NCBI GenBank assembly: GCA_001796415.1
Contig: MGML01000179.1
Span: 3,401-11,348 of the forward strand
Origin: Chloroflexi bacterium RBG_13_46_14
GTDB taxonomy: Bacteria; Chloroflexota; Dehalococcoidia; Dehalococcoidales; UBA2162
Length of the DNA stretch: 7,948 bases
Direction: 5' to 3'
Position 1 is the first letter of the stretch. Each line of letters starts with the position of its first letter. A program made the translations under genes and the position numbers. Under the pieces are notes generated by a model. The model did no database searches, was not told the DNA's origin, and saw only the letters and a program-made list of their open reading frames with translations. This document shows positions 1-4,841 of this stretch, piece by piece.

Positions 1-1
1 A

Positions 2-295
2 TCCATCCAGATGGGGACGCAGTGGATAGTCTTCGAGCCCAACGATTCTGACCTCTGGGCACGTATCCGGCGTGATATCACTGCCTTTCTGAGTACCGTA
101 TGGGGCAGTGGAGCGTTATTTGGAGCTACCGCCTCTCAGGCATTCTACGTAAAGTGTGATGCGGAGAATAATCCACCGGCAACACGTGACCTGGGACAGG
201 TTATTATCGAGATAGGTATGGCGCCCGTGAAACCGGCTGAGTTTGTTATCTTCCGTATCAGCCAGTGGGCCAGCGGCTCAGAAACAAGTGAATAA
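2..295 (+). CDS. Contractile tail sheath protein, C-terminal end (partial)
   Basis: The last 97 residues of a phage-tail-type sheath subunit; the start lies upstream of the window. The reading frame is open from the first full codon (S-I-Q-M-G-T-Q-W) to TAA at 293-295. The sequence has the hallmark of the sheath C-terminal domain: GTQWIVFEPND, then a run resembling LWARIRRDI-AFL, WGSGALFGA, the AFYVKCD strand, and a terminal VIIEIGMAPVKPAEFVIFRI strand. In this family the C-terminal arm exchanges strands with neighbouring subunits and holds the sheath lattice together around the tube. The tube gene follows 43 bases later, the usual sheath-tube order. The ATG at 11 is internal and is not a real start. 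Identification as a sheath is secure. Whether it is the only sheath in the locus cannot be seen; many eCIS loci carry two or three. Confidence 0.93.
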   Translation, partial: SIQMGTQWIVFEPNDSDLWARIRRDITAFLSTVWGSGALFGATASQAFYVKCDAENNPPATRDLGQVIIEIGMAPVKPAEFVIFRISQWASGSETSE

Positions 296-338
296 AGGAA
301 AATATAGGAACTAATTCTTACTGTGAAGGAGACACACA

Positions 339-800
339 ATGGCAACTTTGGTAGATACCGCAAGACAAGATCCGTTGGTAGGTTTTAATTTTGCTCTTGA
401 AATCGGCGGCGGAAAAATCACAGGCTATTTTACAGAGGTTAGCGGACTGGGCTCCGAGACTGAGATAATAGAGCAAAAAGTTGTGAATGAAAAAGGTCAT
501 GAAGTAATCCTGAAAATTCCCGGCCGGCTAAAATGGGGAGATATCGTATTGAAGCGCGGCATTACATCGAACCTGGACATGTGGAATTGGCGCAAACAGG
601 TTGAAGATGGTGACGTAAAAGGCGCCCGTATGAATGGTTCGATTGTAATGTACGACCAGACGCTTACGGAAACAGCCCGCTGGAACTTTAATAATGCCTG
701 GCCATCGAAAATAAGCGGGCCGGCACCCAAAGCGGACAGTAATGAGATAGGTGTAGAGGAATTAACCCTGGTGCACGAGTACATAACGCGCGTATCCTAG
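339..800 (+). CDS. Tail tube protein 1 (gp19/Hcp-like inner tube subunit)
   Basis: A 153-residue protein of the T4 gp19-like tail tube family (phage tail region protein type, as in Afp1/PVC1). Seen: N-terminal DPLVGFNFALEI (11-22), FTEVSGLGSETE (31-42), the strand-turn LKRGITS (71-77), and the C-terminal block WNFNNAWPSKISGPAPK (115-131) followed by VEELTLVHE (139-147). These are the family's conserved blocks, and the length is typical. The start is supported by AAGGAG at 326-331, 7 bases before the ATG. Role (family knowledge): subunits form hexameric rings that stack into the inner tube driven into the target when the sheath contracts. It lies directly after the sheath, so it is probably the main tube subunit, with the paralogue at 1434-1916 as a variant or initiator ring; that division is inference. 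Confidence 0.95.
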   Translation: MATLVDTARQDPLVGFNFALEIGGGKITGYFTEVSGLGSETEIIEQKVVNEKGHEVILKIPGRLKWGDIVLKRGITSNLDMWNWRKQVEDGDVKGARMNGSIVMYDQTLTETARWNFNNAWPSKISGPAPKADSNEIGVEELTLVHEYITRVS

Positions 801-805
801 GAGGT
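799..805 (+). promoter_or_regulatory. Strong Shine-Dalgarno overlapping the tube stop codon
   Basis: AGGAGGT, a full-length Shine-Dalgarno match, overlaps the TAG stop (798-800) of tube protein 1 and sits 7 bases before the ATG at 813. The arrangement suggests translational coupling of the chaperone-like gene to the tube gene, and it fixes the start at 813. Confidence 0.75.
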
Positions 806-812
806 TTCGTAA

Positions 813-1178
813 ATGACACTGCAAACGGAATTCGAGTTTACCCTTCCTCGCGGTTACGTAGACCGTGATGGCAACCTCCATAAGAACGGTACGATGCGTC
901 TATCGACAGCCATGGACGAGATTGCTCCGCTTCGTGACCTGCGCGTAAAATCCAACCAGGCTTACCTGGCAATTATACTACTATCGCGCGTAATCACGAG
1001 GCTGGGCAGTCTTCCGGAAGTGCATACGGGGATTATCGAGAGCCTTTTTTCAGCTGACTTTGCCTATCTTCAGGAATTCTACAGGCAGATAAATGAAAAC
1101 GGCACAACCATGGTCTCAACGATATGTCCCGAGTGTAACGAAAAGATAGAGGTGGATCTGAGCCAGCCGGGGGAATAA
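813..1178 (+). CDS. Small tail assembly chaperone-like protein with CPEC motif
   Basis: A 121-residue soluble protein in the position (right after the tail tube) where phage tails and eCIS loci keep a small assembly protein. Seen: an N-terminal strand EFEFTLPRGYVDRDGNLHKN (6-25); a region with MRLSTAMDEI (28-37) and a helical stretch YLAIILLSRVITRLGSL (51-67) that resembles phage tail assembly chaperones (gp41/Mu gpE-type); and a C-terminal CPEC (105-108) within STICPECNEKIEVDL, half of a possible zinc knuckle. No signal peptide or membrane segment is visible. An excellent Shine-Dalgarno supports the start. It ends GGG-GAA-TAA, immediately before a stem-loop and a -1-register frame with no usual start, so it may be the short product of a frameshifting pair. 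The chaperone role is inferred from position and weak resemblance; a small structural part is the alternative. Confidence 0.72.
   Translation: MTLQTEFEFTLPRGYVDRDGNLHKNGTMRLSTAMDEIAPLRDLRVKSNQAYLAIILLSRVITRLGSLPEVHTGIIESLFSADFAYLQEFYRQINENGTTMVSTICPECNEKIEVDLSQPGE
1169..1175 (+). promoter_or_regulatory. Candidate -1 frameshift slip site (GGGGGAA) before stop
   Basis: A run of five G (1169-1173) followed by AA, read in the upstream gene as GGG-GAA and then TAA (1176-1178). A tRNA on GGG at 1170-1172 can re-pair perfectly with GGG at 1169-1171, one base back, and would then read GGA-ATA-ATA-AGC-TAC into the downstream frame. It is not a textbook X-XXY-YYZ heptamer, since the GAA codon re-pairs only partly (GGA). 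The support is therefore the combination of P-site slip, adjacent stop, adjacent hairpin and the absence of a start downstream. Confidence 0.4.
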
Positions 1179-1336
1179 TAAGCTACCCCCTTGAGCAGTT
1201 GCACGAGGAGGTAGCTTACATCGCTTATTATTTACACTGGCCGCTCAGGGACATTCTAGAAATGGAGCACCATGACCGACGTCAGTGGGCAGAGAGCGTT
1301 GCTGGTATCAATCGTAAGATGGCCGGAGCTCAATAA
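1172..1336 (+). CDS. Short DUF6760-like eCIS protein, -1 frame, no normal start codon
   Basis: A 54-residue frame, too short for ordinary gene calling: GIISYPLEQLHEEVAYIAYY, then LHWPLRDILEMEHHDRRQWA, then ESVAGINRKMAGAQ, ending TAA at 1334-1336. The pattern YPLEQL-EEVAYIAY-HWP--ILEMEH-DRRQW---I--IN is what I recall for the small family DUF6760, found beside tail tube genes in eCIS loci; its function is unknown. Going back to the in-frame stop at 1136-1138 there is no ATG or GTG, and the only TTG (1199-1201) falls after the conserved YPLEQL residues. It is therefore made either from a rare ATA start (1175 or 1178), by coupling, or as a -1 frameshift extension of the 813-1178 gene, giving a 174-residue fusion. 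The listed start is the first codon read after a -1 slip. The coding nature of the frame is much surer than its start. Confidence 0.75.
   Translation, partial: GIISYPLEQLHEEVAYIAYYLHWPLRDILEMEHHDRRQWAESVAGINRKMAGAQ
1179..1218 (+). promoter_or_regulatory. Stem-loop at the chaperone/DUF6760-like junction
   Basis: TAAGCTACC (1179-1187) and GGTAGCTTA (1210-1218) are perfect 9-base inverted repeats. After a C-A mismatch the stem can continue with C1189-G1208, C1190-G1207, U1191-A1206, U1192-G1205 and G1193-C1204. A further G1195-C1202/C1196-G1201 pair could close on a small loop. It starts 3 bases after the GGGGGAA run and directly after the TAA stop. No T-tract follows, and the second arm is coding sequence, so it is not a typical terminator. 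Its place fits a stimulator of -1 frameshifting or a modulator of coupled translation; this role is inference. The 3-base spacer is shorter than the usual 5-9. Confidence 0.55.
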
Positions 1337-1433
1337 ATCGGCAGAAGACGGAAATCTCCGGTCAGAGGAATATACTTTGAGAATAGTTGGAAATAGGAAC
1401 GTAATAGCAAATATTGATTATGAGTAGATAATT
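1337..1433 (+). other. 97-base intergenic gap before the second tube gene
   Basis: The longest non-coding stretch in the window. It holds CTCCGG (1356-1361), which could pair with CCGGAG (1323-1328) across a 27-base loop, and AT-rich sequence from about 1370. TTGAGA at 1377-1382 with GTAATA at 1401-1406 (18-base spacing) is a poor promoter-like pair. The following ATG (1434) has only a weak purine stretch (GAG, 1422-1424) before it. I see no convincing promoter or terminator. Confidence 0.4.
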
Positions 1434-1916
1434 ATGGCAAATCCGATAAAGAGCCAGAGTTCAACCAAGACAGCTCAAAGGGTGGATCCTTTCCCAACCT
1501 TCAAGTTCCACGTCGCGGTTGGGGATATTACCGAGGCAGCTTTTACCGAGTGCTCGGGCCTCGAGATGTCTACCGAAGTCTTCGAGTATGTTGAGGGAGG
1601 ACTTAATGAATATGTCCACAAGATGCCCGTGCGCACCAAGGTCTCTAATGTCACCTTGAAGAGGGGGTTTACTACATCCAATGAGCTCTATGACTGGTAC
1701 CGTGAAATGGAAGATGCCCTCAGGCAGGGCAAGGGATTTAAGTTCCGCCAGGTCACCATTACCCTGCGAACAACGGTAAACCAGGAAGAATTAATGCGGT
1801 GGAATCTGGATAAGGCGTTTCCGGTCAAATGGGCAGGCCCGGCTTTCAAGACAGATGAGGCGGCAGTCGCCATCGAAACCCTGGAGTTCGCGCACCACGG
1901 CATAAATGTCCAGTAG
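1434..1916 (+). CDS. Tail tube protein 2 (gp19/Hcp-like paralogue)
   Basis: A 160-residue paralogue of the first tube protein. Shared blocks in the same order: DPFPTFKFHVAV (19-29 region), FTECSGLEMSTEVFEY (37-52), VTLKRGFTTSNELYDWYREM (73-92), RWNLDKAFPVKWAGPAFK (122-139), and IETLEFAHHG (147-156). It differs by an N-terminal extension of about 8 residues (KSQSSTKTAQR) rich in Ser/Thr/Lys, a longer middle loop with RQGKGFKF, and a His-rich end. eCIS loci regularly encode two or more tube proteins, one forming the bulk tube and another the ring contacting the baseplate (Afp5/PVC5 position). Being nearest the LysM/VgrG genes, this one is the better candidate for the baseplate-proximal ring; that assignment is inference. 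The ribosome binding site is weak (no clear AGGAG), unlike most neighbours. Confidence 0.94.
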   Translation: MANPIKSQSSTKTAQRVDPFPTFKFHVAVGDITEAAFTECSGLEMSTEVFEYVEGGLNEYVHKMPVRTKVSNVTLKRGFTTSNELYDWYREMEDALRQGKGFKFRQVTITLRTTVNQEELMRWNLDKAFPVKWAGPAFKTDEAAVAIETLEFAHHGINVQ

Positions 1917-1925
1917 GGATTTAAT

Positions 1926-4166
1926 ATGGCAGATAACGAAAGCCTTTCTAACAAGCAAGAGGATATTGCTCAGGAGGAACTGAAGCTCAGTCCATGGCTG
2001 CAAAAACGCCTGGAGGAAAGAGCAGATCCGTTTACTTCTCTGGGGCTGTTCGCCGGTTTATCAACTTTCGCCGTAAGGAATCGACGGTTCCAACGATTAT
2101 GGGAGGGAAGCGGCCGGCTGGGCAGAGCGGGACTGGTTCCCGCAATTTCCCGGACCGGCAGGCTGCCGTTGGTATCGAAAGCCCTGCTTGGCATCATCAG
2201 CCGGACAGCCACTATCGGGGCATCCAGCTTGTATAAGATGCTGGACCTGCCGTGGTTCAGACCCGGAAGAAGAAGTCACCGGGAAGAAGCCGCAGAGAAT
2301 ACAGAATTTGTGGTCAGGCAAGAAATGAACGACGTGATGAATACCACAGCTCCTGATTATCGAATACAGCAGCCATTGCCTGGACTTGTCGATGAACAAG
2401 AATTAATGAGAGCGAAAAACATACCTGAAGCCTATTTTGACCGTATATTCTCGCCGCCGATTACCAGAAAAACACCCCGGAGCATCTGGGAGCATACTCC
2501 AAGCCCGGTAGTCGTGAAAGCAACTCCTGTCGGGACCGACCACATTGCCGAGGCCTTCCCTCCTTCAGATGCTGCCAGCCGCCAATATCCCGCACCCGGA
2601 ATTAGCAAGAGTATCAGTCAGCAGGTGGTTGATCAAGAAGCAGTGCTTGAAAGTTATATTAACGAGCAGGCCAGGATCGACGAAACAACCGGTCGTCCTT
2701 CAACCGTAAAAGAAGACAAACATGAGGAAAGATCAATAGTATCACGCAATAACACCAGAGAATCGGATATTCCGGAAACAGATGGCACCGGAAAAGACAC
2801 CAGCCATACATATCCGGTTAAAGAGCTATTCTATGTAAAGCCCTTACGCGTCGCCCGAAAAATTGTGCAGTCACTGCCCTTTGTCAGGAAAAACCAGAAT
2901 AACGAGAGTGGGGCAACTTCACATCCAGTGTCCGTCGCATCCCATCCCAGCGCTAAGCAAAATAGACAGAAGGACTATGATAAACCTTTAAGCCTGGAGA
3001 ATATATCTGTTGCCAGGGAAAAGCCTGTAGTGACGCCGGAAACCGCAGGCCTTTCCATAGTTTCTGATGAAAACAATATCGGAACAAGGGATGTCAGTAT
3101 TGAAGACTCGAAAGAGATACTTCATGAAAGCCGGAGAGTCCAATCAGAGAATCGAGAAAATTCGACATTTACCGGAGGTGGTGGTATTGACGAAGGCACT
3201 GGATATACATACCGGGCTGTTGATTTATTCGACGATAAGCTCCCCCAGGTTGCCCGTAGAATTGAGCAGTCACTGCCTTCTGTCGGAAATATCCCGCGTA
3301 AAGTGGTTCTACCTCCTGAGCCGGTACAACGCCGTGTCGACAGGCCCCTGTCTCAGCAGCCTGTCCACCGCCGTATTGACCGGACGCTACCCCGGCAGCC
3401 GGTACGGCACCGCATCGACGAGACCCTGCCTGAAAAACCAATTGAATACCGCGGAGATAAAGATCCCCCTCAGCAGTCTGTCCAACGCCGTGTCGATAAA
3501 GATCTCCCCCGGCAGCCTGTTCAACGCCGTGGCGATGGAGATCTCCCCCGGCAGTCTGTCCAACGCCGTGTCGACGAGAAACCGCCGCAGGAACCCACCC
3601 AACACCCTGTTGATGAGACTTCGCCTCAAGAACCCGTCAAATACCATGCTGATGAGACACAAATTGAGATGAAGAGCAAGTACCGACCTGAAAAGAATAA
3701 TGAACCCAAACCGTTATACATGCGTGGCTCTGGCAGCTACAGGCCGCTGCATAAATTGCCATTGACGCCACAGGTTAAAACCGCGATGGGAACGGGAATC
3801 GCCCGTAAGGCTATATTAGACGGAGATATTTCCACCGCCATGCCTGATTTTGCCGGGTCTGCCAATCATACGCTTGATTTGCCCCTCGCTCCCGTTACCC
3901 GGATTGAAGTCATGCGGCAGCAGGAAGAGAACCTCCGTACCGGTCAAATACAGGGGGAACCGGAGACCTTACGGTTAACGCAAAATACTCAGTCTACCCA
4001 AACGCCGCCGACCGGTACGTCGCGAACTGCCGAAGCGGATTCTAGTGAAGGCAGTACCGAAAATAGTAAAGAAAAGACGGCGGATTACAGGACTATAGCA
4101 CGTGAAATATATCCATTCATCAGACGTATGATAATGATCGAGAGAGAACGCATGCTGCCCCGATAA
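1926..4166 (+). CDS. Large repeat-bearing eCIS-locus protein of unknown function
   Basis: 746 residues; I do not recognise a catalytic family. Visible regions: an N-terminal basic/hydrophobic part (about 20-115) with SPWLQKRLEERADPF, LGLFAGLSTFAVRNRRF and SKALLGIISRTATIGASSLY, amphipathic but with no clear membrane segment or signal peptide. Residues about 116-460 are hydrophilic and disordered-looking, with a duplicated TY-LF-VAR-I-QSLP block (295-323, 428-455). Residues 465-581 are nine 13-residue repeats rich in Pro/Gln/Arg/Asp. A Pro/Thr-rich stretch with LPLTPQ and LDLPLAPVTRIEVMRQQEEN follows, then a helical C-terminus, IAREIYPFIRRMIMIERERM (724-743). It starts 9 bases after tube 2, and LysM follows 21 bases downstream, the Afp6/PVC6 place, where eCIS loci vary. 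It may be a tube-lumen, baseplate-linking or cargo-adaptor protein. A tape measure (normally further downstream) or an effector is less likely but not excluded. Confidence 0.85.
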   Translation: MADNESLSNKQEDIAQEELKLSPWLQKRLEERADPFTSLGLFAGLSTFAVRNRRFQRLWEGSGRLGRAGLVPAISRTGRLPLVSKALLGIISRTATIGASSLYKMLDLPWFRPGRRSHREEAAENTEFVVRQEMNDVMNTTAPDYRIQQPLPGLVDEQELMRAKNIPEAYFDRIFSPPITRKTPRSIWEHTPSPVVVKATPVGTDHIAEAFPPSDAASRQYPAPGISKSISQQVVDQEAVLESYINEQARIDETTGRPSTVKEDKHEERSIVSRNNTRESDIPETDGTGKDTSHTYPVKELFYVKPLRVARKIVQSLPFVRKNQNNESGATSHPVSVASHPSAKQNRQKDYDKPLSLENISVAREKPVVTPETAGLSIVSDENNIGTRDVSIEDSKEILHESRRVQSENRENSTFTGGGGIDEGTGYTYRAVDLFDDKLPQVARRIEQSLPSVGNIPRKVVLPPEPVQRRVDRPLSQQPVHRRIDRTLPRQPVRHRIDETLPEKPIEYRGDKDPPQQSVQRRVDKDLPRQPVQRRGDGDLPRQSVQRRVDEKPPQEPTQHPVDETSPQEPVKYHADETQIEMKSKYRPEKNNEPKPLYMRGSGSYRPLHKLPLTPQVKTAMGTGIARKAILDGDISTAMPDFAGSANHTLDLPLAPVTRIEVMRQQEENLRTGQIQGEPETLRLTQNTQSTQTPPTGTSRTAEADSSEGSTENSKEKTADYRTIAREIYPFIRRMIMIERERMLPR
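2808..2894 (+). repeat. Diverged protein-level duplication, copy 1
   Basis: Encodes residues 295-323 of the 746-residue protein: TYPVKELFYVKPLRVARKIV, then QSLPFVRKN. It matches copy 2 at 3207-3290 in the pattern TY--(K/V)(E/D)LF----LP/R-VAR(K/R)I-QSLP-V. Both copies are preceded by a Gly/Thr/Asp-containing run (DGTGKDTSH and GGIDEGTGY), so the duplicated unit may begin about 10 residues earlier. Confidence 0.65.
3207..3290 (+). repeat. Diverged protein-level duplication, copy 2
   Basis: Encodes residues 428-455 of the same protein: TYRAVDLFDDKLPQVARRIE, then QSLPSVGN. The copies are 133 residues apart, and the second lies 9 residues before the 13-residue tandem array. Conservation of TY, LF, VAR-I and QSLP against an otherwise disordered background suggests a short binding motif used twice. 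Confidence 0.65.
3318..3668 (+). repeat. Nine tandem 39-bp repeats coding a 13-residue unit
   Basis: A coding minisatellite, exactly 9 x 39 = 351 bases, in frame (residues 465-581). Unit consensus QPVQRRVD-DLPRQ. Copies in order: EPVQRRVDRPLSQ, QPVHRRIDRTLPR, QPVRHRIDETLPE, KPIEYRGDKDPPQ, QSVQRRVDKDLPR, QPVQRRGDGDLPR, QSVQRRVDEKPPQ, EPTQHPVDETSPQ, EPVKYHADETQIE. Copies 5 (3474-3512) and 6 (3513-3551) differ at only 5 of 39 bases, while the last copies are diverged. This points to expansion from the centre and possible copy-number variation. Because 39 is a multiple of 3, other frames also stay open across the array. Confidence 0.93.
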
Positions 4167-4187
4167 TGAAGGAATAAGGCGTATAAA

Positions 4188-4829
4188 ATGGAAAAAGCGA
4201 AGCTGGTAAACCTGGACACTAATGAAGAGGTACAGTGCCTCTTCAATCCGAATGAATATACCTTCAGCAAGAGAAATACCTGGGCCAGCAAGATGGTAAA
4301 AGGGCAGAACGTACCATCTCTGGAGTTCAGTGGGGGTGGTTCTATCACGCTCAGGATGCAGCTCTTCTTCGATACTTATGCCACCGGTGGAGATGTCCGG
4401 ACCACCACCAACAAGATATGGAAGTTGATGAATATAAACCCCAACCTGACAGACATGAACAGCACTCAGGGGCGACCCCCGATGGTCGAGTTCCGATGGG
4501 GAGCCACCTGGTCGTTCAAAGCTGTTATTACCAGCGTTTCACAGAAATTTACCCTTTTCCGGGATAACGGCATCCCGGTGAGGGCGACCCTGGATGTTGA
4601 TTTCCTCCAGGCTAAAGAAGAAGGGAAATACCCTGGCCAGAATCCCACCACCAGGGGCAATCCCGGCTACAAACGGCGGGTTGTCAGAGAAGGGGATACT
4701 ATCGACTGGATTGCCTTCGAAGAATACGGTGACAGCGCGATGTGGCGTTTGATTGCCGATAATAATAACCTTGATAACCCGATGAAACTCAAGCCGGGCC
4801 AGATGTTAGCGATTGTACCGATGCCTTAA
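4188..4829 (+). CDS. LysM-containing tube/baseplate linker protein (Afp7/gp53-like)
   Basis: 213 residues, two parts. Residues 1-150 match the CIS tube-protein-type N-terminal domain: EKAKLVNLDTNEEVQCLFNP (2-21), then NEYTFSKRNTW, LEFSGGGSITLRMQLFFDTY (45-64), PPMVEFRWGATWSFKAVITS (97-116), and FTLFRDNGIPVRATLDVDFL (121-140). Residues about 164-211 are a LysM fold: RVVREGDTIDWIAFEEYGDS, then WRLIADNNNLDNPMKLKPGQ and LAIVPMP. Relatives (Afp7/PVC7, phage gp53-like) bridge the tube end and the spike hub in the baseplate; there the LysM serves assembly and need not bind peptidoglycan. No signal peptide is visible. Ribosome binding is through AAGG (4176-4179), 8 bases before the ATG. It lies 12 bases before the VgrG gene, as expected for baseplate parts made together. 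Confidence 0.93.
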   Translation: MEKAKLVNLDTNEEVQCLFNPNEYTFSKRNTWASKMVKGQNVPSLEFSGGGSITLRMQLFFDTYATGGDVRTTTNKIWKLMNINPNLTDMNSTQGRPPMVEFRWGATWSFKAVITSVSQKFTLFRDNGIPVRATLDVDFLQAKEEGKYPGQNPTTRGNPGYKRRVVREGDTIDWIAFEEYGDSAMWRLIADNNNLDNPMKLKPGQMLAIVPMP

Positions 4830-4841
4830 GGGAGTATTTTT

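Noticed and set aside
1323..1361. CCGGAG / CTCCGG inverted repeat after the DUF6760-like stop as a terminator
   Set aside because: Only 6 bp with a 27-base loop and no T-tract following. The gene order argues for transcription continuing into the second tube gene.
1377..1406. TTGAGA ... GTAATA as an internal promoter before the second tube gene
   Set aside because: The match is poor in the -10 box and the spacing is 18 bases. Such pairs occur by chance in AT-rich gaps, so it is noted only in the gap entry.
3169..3662. Two minus-strand open frames (3169-3441, 3387-3662)
   Set aside because: They are antisense shadows of the repeat array and adjoining coding region, with no binding site and no recognisable protein. 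All supported genes are on the + strand.
3318..3668. The 39-bp repeats as a CRISPR array
   Set aside because: Units are directly adjacent with no unique spacers, stay in frame, and encode a consistent 13-residue motif inside a long gene.
3067..3672. A 201-codon open frame on the + strand overlapping the 746-residue gene
   Set aside because: It lies one base out of register with the real gene across the 39-bp repeats. Because the repeat length divides by three, any frame without a stop in one unit stays open through the array. Its start lacks a ribosome binding site and the product is low complexity.
4680..4829. LysM region as evidence for a separate cell-wall hydrolase
   Set aside because: It is a short C-terminal LysM on a CIS tube-type domain, with no hydrolase domain or signal peptide. 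This is the normal architecture of the Afp7-like baseplate linker.
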